A stretch of 16,174 nt of DNA, from assembly GCA_031254095.1 (NCBI GenBank), contig JAIRVC010000393.1, positions 1 to 16,174 of the forward strand. Direction: 5' to 3'. Position 1 is the stretch's first letter. Each line of letters begins with the position of its first letter. Source of the stretch: Acidobacteriota bacterium. GTDB lineage: Bacteria > Acidobacteriota > UBA6911. This document shows positions 6,345 to 13,828 of the stretch, one piece after another. The notes under the pieces are model-generated. The model was not told the origin of the DNA, did no database searches, and saw nothing but the letters and a program-made list of their open reading frames with translations. The position numbers were made by a program, and so were the translations under genes.

Positions 6345-9300
6345 GGCGATTCCCATAATCTCCGCCGGTACAATTGCAGAAAATAATCTATGGTTTCGAC
6401 GCGCAGCCGGATGGATCCGGCGGGACGGTTTTCGTCTATATCCTTAAACGCGAAATACGGCGTTCCTGACGTTTCAATTATGCGCTCAATCGTGGAATAT
6501 ATCGGCGCGTCATGCCCGCATTTGAAATTAGACAATTCCACGGCGATCAGATTGGGGTGTCTAGCCGTGAATTTCGCAGCCCATATCTTGTAGGCGCTGT
6601 TGGCCGAAAACGTGTGTTTCCAGACGTCGTCGATATCCATCGGCGTTTCGATAATTCCTTCGCGCACCTCGTCGCCAAAGAGCCGTTCCAGCATCTCCGC
6701 GTCAAGCGGAAGCGTGCTCTGCGAAAAAACCGGATAACCCCGCTTTTGCAGTTCATCCGGTATGCCGAGGTGGATGCCGGGATCGTGATGATAGGGGCGT
6801 CCCAGAAGCACGATCCCAAGGCGTTTTTCTTTTTCCAGCCGGTCGAGCGTCTCACGCGCTTTGCGTTGCAGCGAGTTCTCGTATTTGTCGAGATTTTCGT
6901 AACCCGCTTCGACCGCGCGCAGATTTTCCTTTTTTGAAAGCCCAAGAACAGTTTCAAATTCCGCGTAGAGCTGCCGCGCCAAAAGCTGCGGCTTTGCTAG
7001 ATCCAGAAGCGGATTCAGATAAAGAACGCCGTTGTCTTTGAAAAGATCCGTTTCCTTGACAAACGCCGCGCGCACGACTTCCGGCGTAAGCGCGGTGGTC
7101 GGACAGGCGTTTTGCGCGCGAATAATCAGCGGCGAGCGCAGCACGTCCATCATGGGGAAAAATATGCAGTCGAGCGCCCGGCGTTTGTGTTTTTCAAAAA
7201 GGAGGTTGTGAACATGCGCCAGCGCCAGTTTGGACGGATAACAGGGGTCGATCGACCCGCGTTTTGAACCCGCGCGGAACATTTCTTCGCCGGTGTGGTC
7301 GGAGTAAACGATGTTGGCCGGCTGTATACCCAGGCTTTCAAAATAGCGGCTGAAAAGCGGCGCGTACGCAAAAAGCCCCAACACTCGCGGGATGCCGACG
7401 CGAAATTTTTCGCGCTTTTCCGCGAGATTTTTCGGCAGCGCGGCGCGCGCCTTTCCGTCCGGCGATTCTTCGGGAGCGGAAGTTTTCCATACTTCCCTGT
7501 CCGCGTAGTCCAGAAGGTTGGGATTGGCCTTCATCGCGGCGGAAAGAGTCGCCTGAATGTCTTTCATCGCGCCGGCGTCCTCGACGCTTCCTTTTTCACA
7601 TGCCGCTATAATAAGCCGCCGGTAAGCTCCGTCAACGCCTATGTCTATAAAAGTGCGCAGGCAGTTGTTTTTGCAAAAACGGCATCGCGTCTCCTCCCCG
7701 ACCGTGGTTTTGAATTCAATCTTTCTTACCGCGTCAAGGCCGATGAATGTCGTTTCGCGCCCCGCGTCTATGAGCGTCATAGCCTCGAACGCCGCGCCGA
7801 TCGCGCCCGCTTCGCCGGCATGTTTGTGAACGGTGATTTCGGGCGTCTTTCCGGTTCCTTTGAACCGCTCGCATATGAAATCGACCTGGGCTTTGACCGC
7901 GGCCAGATTGTTCTGCGTTCCGCCTTGCAGGATAAAGCGGGTTCCGAGTTCCGCCAGGTTGGGGATCTTGGCGATATACAGCCAGACGTTTTTCGGAAGC
8001 ACGGCGGCAAGTCCCGCCAGGATTTCATTGGGTTTCCATCCCTGTCCCTGGAAGCTGTCTATGTCGGACTGCAAAAAGACCGCGCATCCATAAGGGAAAA
8101 CCGGCATCTGGCGCGCGGTAAAAGCGGTTTCGGCAAACTGCTCGACCCTGTAACCAAAACCTTCGGCGATTGCCTGAAGGAAATAGCCGTTGCCGGCCGA
8201 GCACTGCGTGTTCAGCTTGAAATCCTTGACTCGGCCGTCTTTCAGAATCATCAGCTTGATGTCCTGCCCGCCGACATCGACAATGGCGTCCGGAACGCCG
8301 TAGTAATGCAGCGCCGATTTGGTGTGCGCGACGGTTTCAACCAGGGCGACATCGGCGCGAATAACGTCGCGCAGCGTATCTTTGGCATAGCCCGTTGTCG
8401 CCGCGCCCAGCACTTCGATGCTCGCGCCCTGCGACTCGACCTGCCCGCGCAGTTTTTCGAGAATTTCTATCGTGTCCTGAATCGGATTTCCTTTTGAAAG
8501 CTGATAGGCGCGGGCGAGCACCTCGCCTTCTCTTGAAAGAAGCACCGCTTTTGTCGAGGTGCTGCCGCCGTCGATGCCGATAAAGCCGCGCGCGACATCG
8601 CCGGGACGAAACACCGGCGGCGTAAATTTCGGCGGCGCGTAAGCTTTCAAAAATTCTTCGACTTCCCGTTCCGAGCCGACCAGCGCGGGAATGCCCTTTT
8701 CGCCGCTTCCGCGGCCGGAGGAATGCCCTTCGCACAGTTCACGCAGTTTTTCCAAACCAAGGTAGACGCCGACGTCATGGCCTTCTTCCCTTCCGTATTC
8801 AATCGCGCCTATAGCGCCGTAGTATTCCGCGTCGGGCGGCGCGTAAATCAGATCTTTCGTTTGCGCGTTTTGGGGAATTTCGACGCCGCGCTCCCGCCAC
8901 ATCAGGGCGGTGTTGTGCCGCCAGGCTTCGCGCATTCCGGGAATGAAAGCGTTCGGGCCCCCGAGTAAAATGACGTGAGGCATGAGCGTATGCCCGCGCG
9001 CCAGCACCTGAAGGTTCTGAAGGACAAAAGCCTCAAACAGGGACGCCATCAGTTCTCTTGCGGGAACTCCCTGTTTTTGCAGGCCGTTGATGTCGGTCTC
9101 GGCGAAGACTCCGCATTTGCCGGCCACCTGGTGCAGACGAATTCCGTCGTAATGGAGTCCGGAAATATCGTCGAGCGGGATGCCGAGTTTTTTGCTGATC
9201 TTGTCGATGACCGCGCCTGTGCCGCCGGCGCATTTATCGTTCATCGAAGGGAGTTTTTTAACGACGCCGTTTTCCCGGCGCAGAACGACGATCTTTGCGT

Positions 9301-9625
9301 CCTGACCGCCGATTTCCACTATCGCGGACGCCTCCTGATGACGGCGCTCCACGGCCAGCGAGGCGGCCAGCACTTCCTGTACAAATTTCGCGCCGATAAG
9401 ATCGGTGAACATCTGGCCGCCCGAGCCGGTCATAAACACACGGCAGTTGTCCGGAGCGATGCCCGTTTCCGCTTCCATCCGTCTTAGAAAATCAAGCAGT
9501 GTTTCCGGCTGCCGTGTTTCATGCCGCCGGTAATCCTTCCAAAGTATTTTATCGTCCGCCGCGTCTGAGACGACCGCTTTGATGGTTGTAGACCCTACAT
9601 CGATACCCGCAAAAAACCTGTTCAT
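6332..9625 (-). CDS. Giant acyl-CoA dehydratase activase fusion (two BcrAD/BadFG ATPase domains, DUF2229, HgdB-like domain)
   Basis: Predicted ATP-driven low-potential electron transfer protein. Two ASKHA-fold activase domains are in tandem: residues about 3-280 (GIDVGSTTIK at 7-16, EIGGQDAK at 104-111, DKCAGGTG with C132) and about 347-620 (GIDGGSTSTK at 350-359, VGGQD at 451-455, TQCSAGNG with C475). C132 and C475 are the expected [4Fe-4S] ligands. Then come C648-x2-C651-x3-C655 and a DUF2229/HgdB-like region (about 740-1097) with C795 (DPCYPSK), C820, C841 (ACPTT), LLGRPYHHDPG (940-950) and C1036 (FKCGHDAP). In separate-protein systems the activase passes an electron to a dehydratase or double-cubane cluster protein; here both parts seem joined in one chain. 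The start ATG has only a weak GTGAG upstream. No substrate enzyme is adjacent, so the substrate is unknown. Confidence 0.88.
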   Translation of the reverse strand: MNRFFAGIDVGSTTIKAVVSDAADDKILWKDYRRHETRQPETLLDFLRRMEAETGIAPDNCRVFMTGSGGQMFTDLIGAKFVQEVLAASLAVERRHQEASAIVEIGGQDAKIVVLRRENGVVKKLPSMNDKCAGGTGAVIDKISKKLGIPLDDISGLHYDGIRLHQVAGKCGVFAETDINGLQKQGVPARELMASLFEAFVLQNLQVLARGHTLMPHVILLGGPNAFIPGMREAWRHNTALMWRERGVEIPQNAQTKDLIYAPPDAEYYGAIGAIEYGREEGHDVGVYLGLEKLRELCEGHSSGRGSGEKGIPALVGSEREVEEFLKAYAPPKFTPPVFRPGDVARGFIGIDGGSTSTKAVLLSREGEVLARAYQLSKGNPIQDTIEILEKLRGQVESQGASIEVLGAATTGYAKDTLRDVIRADVALVETVAHTKSALHYYGVPDAIVDVGGQDIKLMILKDGRVKDFKLNTQCSAGNGYFLQAIAEGFGYRVEQFAETAFTARQMPVFPYGCAVFLQSDIDSFQGQGWKPNEILAGLAAVLPKNVWLYIAKIPNLAELGTRFILQGGTQNNLAAVKAQVDFICERFKGTGKTPEITVHKHAGEAGAIGAAFEAMTLIDAGRETTFIGLDAVRKIEFKTTVGEETRCRFCKNNCLRTFIDIGVDGAYRRLIIAACEKGSVEDAGAMKDIQATLSAAMKANPNLLDYADREVWKTSAPEESPDGKARAALPKNLAEKREKFRVGIPRVLGLFAYAPLFSRYFESLGIQPANIVYSDHTGEEMFRAGSKRGSIDPCYPSKLALAHVHNLLFEKHKRRALDCIFFPMMDVLRSPLIIRAQNACPTTALTPEVVRAAFVKETDLFKDNGVLYLNPLLDLAKPQLLARQLYAEFETVLGLSKKENLRAVEAGYENLDKYENSLQRKARETLDRLEKEKRLGIVLLGRPYHHDPGIHLGIPDELQKRGYPVFSQSTLPLDAEMLERLFGDEVREGIIETPMDIDDVWKHTFSANSAYKIWAAKFTARHPNLIAVELSNFKCGHDAPIYSTIERIIETSGTPYFAFKDIDENRPAGSIRLRVETIDYFLQLYRRRLWESPHGA

Positions 9626-9659
9626 AACTCACGCTTCAATAGAAATGTCACAGTAACCG

Positions 9660-9734
9660 CAAAGGGCGCAAAGGATTCGCAAAGAGCGCAAAGAAAAACA
9701 TTGCGAACTTTGCGAAAAATCTTTGCGCCCTTTG
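9660..9734. repeat. GCAAAG-type intergenic repeat forming a long hairpin
   Basis: The left arm (9660-9684, CAAAGGGCGCAAAG...TTCGCAAAG) is repeated in inverse orientation at 9708-9734 with a 2-bp length difference. The GCAAAG unit recurs in tandem inside the left half (a further GCGCAAAG at 9687-9692). The same kind of CGCAAAG/CTTTGCG palindromic spacer is known to me from unrelated bacterial intergenic regions. It lies between two minus-strand genes, just upstream of the activase start. Confidence 0.65.
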
Positions 9735-9770
9735 GGGTTTTGCTTTTAATGAGTGTTCTTTTGTGACACG

Positions 9771-9812
9771 CCGCTCTATTCAGTCAGGTACGCCGCTAAC
9801 TGAATAGAGCGG
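9771..9812 (-). terminator. Perfect 14-bp stem downstream of the molybdenum-hydroxylase-like gene
   Basis: CCGCTCTATTCAGT (9771-9784) and its exact complement (9799-9812) flank a 14-nt loop, just after the stop of the minus-strand gene ending at 9825. A transcript would fold strongly here. No T-run follows on the minus strand, so it may be a 3' stabiliser or a factor-assisted terminator rather than a classic one. Confidence 0.5.
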
Positions 9813-9825
9813 GTAATTAATTACC
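9812..9825. repeat. Perfect 14-bp palindrome at the stop codon
   Basis: GGTAATTAATTACC is fully self-complementary and shares two bases with the adjacent 14-bp stem and its last base with the stop codon of the gene at 9825. It could be a protein-binding site or part of a compound 3' structure; nothing shows which. Confidence 0.35.
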
Positions 9826-12245
9826 TATGCCTTGCCCAAGGCTTTCAGAACTTTTTCCGGAGTGGCCGGAGAATCCACCCATTTGCCGATAGCGTTGTGG
9901 ATAGCCATAATCACCAGATGCGTGTTTGCCAGCGAGTGGCTGATGCCGCTTCCGCCATAGCAGGCGTTGCTCACACGCGTTTCCAGAAGCGCCATATCTA
10001 CCTGGGGCATGTCAAGCATACTGACTTTTTTGTACTCAATCATATTCGCGCCAAGCTTTACGCCGGTATTCCTGTCGTAGATAAATTCCTCCGTAAGCTG
10101 GCAGCCAACGGTGAAATCCATTACCTGATGGATCTGGCCTTCAAGCGATGTCCGGCGCAAAATCTTGCCGGGATCGGCGGCCACGGCAAACCGTAGTACT
10201 TCCACCTCTCCTGTTTCCGTATCGACGGCGACTTCGCAAGCGGCAACATTCATAGCGTCAAGCACTCTGCCGCCCTCCGTCCATACCGAAAACGGAGGCC
10301 TGATGCCGGATTCCGCCGCCATCAGATTGGCGCGGCACGCCTGAGCAAGCGGCATCCCCTGCGATGGATCAGCCTTGACAATCACTCTGCCGTCAACTAT
10401 GTCGAGAGCTTCAGGCATCAACCCCTTGAACGGATTAGCCGCGGGTTTTGCGCCCATTCCGCCGAAGCCGCCCATGCCAATTCCGCCGCCCGCGGAAGGA
10501 TTACTGGCTTCTTCGATCACCGTTTCCAGGATCATCTTTTTCAGCTTGTTGGCGCATTCCTTTACTGCCCAGGAAGAAGCCGTCGATCCGTCGCTGCCGC
10601 CGCCGTAGGGTTTGTAAACTTCCTGATTATTGTAGATGGCGCGCACGTTATTGTAGTCAATCCCAAGTTCCTCGGCGATAACCATCATGTTGCATTCAAT
10701 GCCGTAGTGGCCGATATGCGAGCCGGAGGTCGGCAGATAAACCTTTCCGTTTCTATATTCAAGTTTCGGGTTATATCCCGAGAATGAGTGGCGCGGGCAC
10801 TGATTGTAAAGGAAGCTCGTTCCGTGCATACGGCCGTCTGGCAGCTTTTTTGCGCCCGCGGCGTGCCAGTCGCCCAGATTCAGATCCTTTTTCAGAGCCG
10901 CGACGCAGGCGTCGTAACTTGGCACCGGATTCGGATCGTCCTGTGATTCCGGCCCGTGAAGGTTCAGAGTCGCGATCTCTATCGGATTCTTGCCGAGTTT
11001 TTCCGCAATGAGATATATGCCTGTCATCAGGGTATCCCAGCCCATCGGGTTGTGCTGGCCGCTGAGGTACATTTTGCCGCGATTGCTGTCAACGGTCTCC
11101 ATGTTCTGTTTGATGTTCTTGCATCTGATCGTATAGTAGGGGCCGTAATTCTGATCCATCGTGGTTCCGAAATTGGAGCTTCCGGTTGATCCGTTGTCGG
11201 CTATTGAATAATCTTCAACGGCCGTGATCAGGCCGTTGTTCTTATAACCGATTTTCATGTGTACGTAACGATCGTTAAGATTGAAGTCGTATTGATCGGC
11301 GCGGCTCTGTACGCATCTGACGGGCCGTCCAACCCTTCTGGCGAGCGTCGGCGTGATCTGCTGCGTTTTGCGAATGCCCCAGTCGCAGTACCTTCCGCCA
11401 GTGAACAGGCAGTTCTGAAAAATCTTATTGGCGGGCGGGCGGGGGCCGCTGGCCACCGACACCGAGCCGTGTCCCCATGGAACGCCTTCAATTTGCAGGT
11501 TTTTTCCTTCGCCGTTAAGAGGATCGTCGAACCACCCGGCGACCGTGCCCAGCGGGCTCGGAATATGTCCGGAAAACGCGGCGGTGTTGATGTCGTATTC
11601 GATAATCTGGTCGGCTTCCTTAAAACCGGCCTGGACGTCTCCGGAATTGTTGGAGACAAAAGAATAGGAAACGTTTCCTTTTTTTGGGGGATTGACGGTT
11701 TCGCCTCCCATTCCATCCGGCGCCGGTTTTGGCGCGCCGCCGCCGAAGCCGCCTCCCGTCATGCCGCCGCCTTTTGCTTTTGGCGCGGGAGGAGTGTAGA
11801 ACGACCGGACGACCGGAGCTTCGGACTTTCTGCCTTCCATTATGTTAACGGAATGCTGGAACACTTCCCAGTCAATAACCAGAGCGCGCAACGCTTCTTC
11901 GCAAAGATCCTCGTTCTCGGCGATAACCATCGCGCCGACCTCCATGCTTTCATAATCGGCGTAATCGGTTATTCCTCCCGTGCCTCCGAGATCGGGGTCT
12001 TCCCATGTAATGACGTCAACGACTCCAGGGATAGCCTTCGCTTTTGTAACGTCCATGGACTTGATACGGGCGTTTGCGTATGGGCTTCTCAGATATTTTG
12101 CGTGAAGCATGTCGGGAACGACATAATCCGCGCCGAATTTAGCGACGCCCGTTGCGTGCGCCCAGGACAACGTGCCTGGAACATTCGGTTTTCCAACAAT
12201 CTTGAAGTCTTTTCTCTGTCCGTTTACACCCGCAAGATCGGCCAT
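9825..12245 (-). CDS. Xanthine dehydrogenase family molybdopterin-binding subunit, atypical
   Basis: An 806-residue member of the molybdenum hydroxylase large-subunit family. The a/b hammerhead start is clear: VPGTLSWAHATGVAKFGADY and AKYLRSPYANARIKSMDVTKAKAIPGV (about 22-75). GRPVRCVQSR, DGRMHGT and IAEELGIDYNNVRAIYNN (523-540), GGGSDGSTASSW (548-559) and a C-terminal TPEKVLKALG follow the family order. Canonical motifs are altered: GGxFGGK reads TGGRYCDWG (282-290), the AFRGFG loop reads LSGQHNPMG (394-402), and the final GxGE holding the catalytic Glu reads YGGSGISHS (763-771). Two Gly-rich linkers lie at about 155-190 and 583-606. No [2Fe-2S] or FAD subunit gene is adjacent, and no Tat signal is seen. 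TGAGGAG at 12254-12260 supports the ATG. Substrate and even molybdenum dependence are uncertain. Confidence 0.8.
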   Translation of the reverse strand: MADLAGVNGQRKDFKIVGKPNVPGTLSWAHATGVAKFGADYVVPDMLHAKYLRSPYANARIKSMDVTKAKAIPGVVDVITWEDPDLGGTGGITDYADYESMEVGAMVIAENEDLCEEALRALVIDWEVFQHSVNIMEGRKSEAPVVRSFYTPPAPKAKGGGMTGGGFGGGAPKPAPDGMGGETVNPPKKGNVSYSFVSNNSGDVQAGFKEADQIIEYDINTAAFSGHIPSPLGTVAGWFDDPLNGEGKNLQIEGVPWGHGSVSVASGPRPPANKIFQNCLFTGGRYCDWGIRKTQQITPTLARRVGRPVRCVQSRADQYDFNLNDRYVHMKIGYKNNGLITAVEDYSIADNGSTGSSNFGTTMDQNYGPYYTIRCKNIKQNMETVDSNRGKMYLSGQHNPMGWDTLMTGIYLIAEKLGKNPIEIATLNLHGPESQDDPNPVPSYDACVAALKKDLNLGDWHAAGAKKLPDGRMHGTSFLYNQCPRHSFSGYNPKLEYRNGKVYLPTSGSHIGHYGIECNMMVIAEELGIDYNNVRAIYNNQEVYKPYGGGSDGSTASSWAVKECANKLKKMILETVIEEASNPSAGGGIGMGGFGGMGAKPAANPFKGLMPEALDIVDGRVIVKADPSQGMPLAQACRANLMAAESGIRPPFSVWTEGGRVLDAMNVAACEVAVDTETGEVEVLRFAVAADPGKILRRTSLEGQIHQVMDFTVGCQLTEEFIYDRNTGVKLGANMIEYKKVSMLDMPQVDMALLETRVSNACYGGSGISHSLANTHLVIMAIHNAIGKWVDSPATPEKVLKALGKA

Positions 12246-12332
12246 AACTGCATCTCCTCAAACTTTACATTTTTTATATTTTGCGATGATCGGCGCAGGC
12301 GCGCAGCTTAACGCCGTAAAGCACCCGTCAAC

Positions 12333-12352
12333 TTTAACCACAGACGGTTAAA
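12333..12352. promoter_or_regulatory. Inverted repeat upstream of the molybdenum-hydroxylase-like gene
   Basis: TTTAACC (12333-12339) and GGTTAAA (12346-12352) form a perfect 7-bp inverted repeat with a 6-bp spacer, about 90 bp upstream of the minus-strand start at 12245. Size and symmetry fit a dimeric repressor site. No clear promoter hexamers are seen beside it, so this is a suggestion only. Confidence 0.3.
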
Positions 12353-12402
12353 TTCACAACCTTTATTATTTACAAGCGCAATATTCAGGTCAATCACAAT
12401 AT

Positions 12403-12425
12403 AGTGATCAGTGGCCAGTGGCCAG
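12403..12425. repeat. AGTGRYC heptamer repeat, three units
   Basis: AGTGATC, AGTGGCC and AGTGGCC follow in tandem and end in AG. The unit matches the pair at 1758-1773. A perfect 12-bp palindrome, CAGCGGCCGCTG, follows at 12430-12441, two bases from the EAL-HDOD stop codon. Confidence 0.5.
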
Positions 12426-12442
12426 CAAGCAGCGGCCGCTGT

Positions 12443-13696
12443 TCAGGCGCGCGCCGGTCCCGCATATATTTTTTGCGCCCACTCTATTGCCTGTATATAG
12501 ATATCGGAAATATGCTCCATTGAAATGGCGTACTGCGCGGCGAGACTCTGCGCCTGATCCCAGTCGCTCTGCTCGTAGCAGGTAATCAGGTTAAGCAGAT
12601 TCCCGAACTTCCCTTCGCGCGTAAGAAGCGGCGTGGCGATCTGCGTCGAAATGTTCGTCTGCGTCACGATAGCCATCATCGGCATATCCATTACGGCGTC
12701 CATAAGAGACATCGTCCCCATCAGGAACAGGTCTTCCGACTGGTCGGCTATTCCCGCATTTGGCGCGAGCAGTTCCAGAAAACGCGCGCGAATAAGACAC
12801 ATCATGATAAGCTCGGACGGTTTATTTTCACTTAGCCCTGACATGGAAATCAGCGTAATCCATTTTTTAAATTCTCTCTCTCCCAGGATGGAAAGCGCCT
12901 GCCGGATATTGCTGACAGTGTGGCGCAGTCCAAAATACGCGGAATTTATGACGCGCAGAAGCCGGTATGAAAGCGCTATATCCTGCTTGATAATGTCGGA
13001 AGCCGCATGAAAGTCGATGTCGGGAGAAAGAGAAAGCCGAATCAATTGCAGTGTTTGATATCGCCGCGGCGCGGGAAGGAGCGCCTTGTTTTTTACGATG
13101 GTCGGCTTGCAGAAAAAGCTTCCCTGAAACAGCGTAAAATCACATTTTTTCGCCAGTTCGAATTCTGACGGGCTTTCCAGTTTTTTGGCAAGAATCTGTG
13201 TCTGCGGACAATTTTTTTGCGTTTCCCGGGCGAATTTCCTGAATTTTTCCTGATTTTCACGGTCGAATTCAATGCCGATTATGTCCGCCACATCGAGCAG
13301 CGGCGCTAAAGCATCTTCTCCGGGACGAAAACCGTCAAGCGCGATCAAATATCCTTTATTTCGCAATTGGCGGCAGGCCGCGACAACTTCGGGAGTCGTC
13401 GGAATAGTTTTCGCCAGCTCTATAACGAGAATCTGCGGCGGCAGAATCGTCGCCATCATGTCCAGCAGAAGTTTTTCCGTAAAACTGACAAAGCCCCGCT
13501 TATTATTCGTTACGCGCTCAATGCCAAGATCATGAAAGCTGTGGATGATTGTTCGGGAAGAATGGCTGTCGCGTATTAAATCCCGGTCGATGCCCGGAAT
13601 TTCATCTTCCCGGCGATGCCCATAGGAAAAAAGCTCATAGCCATAGATGTTCAGGTTTTTTGTAAAAACAGGCTGCCGGGCAACGCAAATTTCCAT
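12443..13696 (-). CDS. EAL-HDOD signalling protein with degenerate EAL domain
   Basis: Cytoplasmic regulator of the YuxH-like type (417 residues). The N-terminal EAL-like domain (about 1-200) keeps ARQPVFTKNLNIYGYELFSYG, IELAKTIP and QGSFFCKP but differs at catalytic sites: the DDFG-type motif reads LDGFRPG (D121-G122) and the late KxxE region reads ILAKKLES, with Lys171 where a metal- or base-related Glu is expected. It is therefore probably unable to hydrolyse cyclic di-GMP. The HDOD domain (about 205-390) contains AASDIIKQDIALSYRLLRVINSAYFGL and VSNIRQALSILGEREFKKW; HDOD domains lack the HD metal site and act in protein interaction and signalling. The start is supported by AAAGGG eight bases before the ATG. 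It is divergent from the 348-residue protein gene. Confidence 0.88.
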   Translation of the reverse strand: MEICVARQPVFTKNLNIYGYELFSYGHRREDEIPGIDRDLIRDSHSSRTIIHSFHDLGIERVTNNKRGFVSFTEKLLLDMMATILPPQILVIELAKTIPTTPEVVAACRQLRNKGYLIALDGFRPGEDALAPLLDVADIIGIEFDRENQEKFRKFARETQKNCPQTQILAKKLESPSEFELAKKCDFTLFQGSFFCKPTIVKNKALLPAPRRYQTLQLIRLSLSPDIDFHAASDIIKQDIALSYRLLRVINSAYFGLRHTVSNIRQALSILGEREFKKWITLISMSGLSENKPSELIMMCLIRARFLELLAPNAGIADQSEDLFLMGTMSLMDAVMDMPMMAIVTQTNISTQIATPLLTREGKFGNLLNLITCYEQSDWDQAQSLAAQYAISMEHISDIYIQAIEWAQKIYAGPARA

Positions 13697-13729
13697 ATTC
13701 TTGACCCTTTGGTATTAACCATCATTTTT

Positions 13730-13757
13730 ATAATAAAGCCGCAAACGGTTTATTCAA
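13730..13757 (-). promoter_or_regulatory. Likely promoter of the EAL-HDOD gene
   Basis: On the minus strand TTGAAT (13752-13757) is followed after 16 bp by TATTAT (13730-13735), placing a transcript start about 25 bp before the ATG at 13696. Both hexamers are fair sigma70 matches. The site lies in the 132-bp divergent gap. Confidence 0.45.
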
Positions 13758-13828
13758 GAAACAATTTTCAGGATTATTTCGAACTGATGTAAACTTACGT
13801 TTTTTACCGGAAAGGAGCGGGGACTTTA

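Noticed and set aside
7295..8497. 400-codon open frame on the plus strand opposite the giant activase
   Set aside because: It is the antisense shadow of a well-supported gene, with no family motifs and biased composition from the reverse codons.
3357..9625. A single functional cluster linking nicotinamidase, HemW, zinc-ribbon protein, MscL and activase
   Set aside because: Strands change and intergenic elements separate the genes; only the hydrolase-hemW pair is tightly coupled.
11259..12311. 350-codon open frame opposite the molybdenum-hydroxylase-like gene
   Set aside because: Antisense shadow; the product shows no recognisable domain, while the minus-strand frame has clear family motifs.
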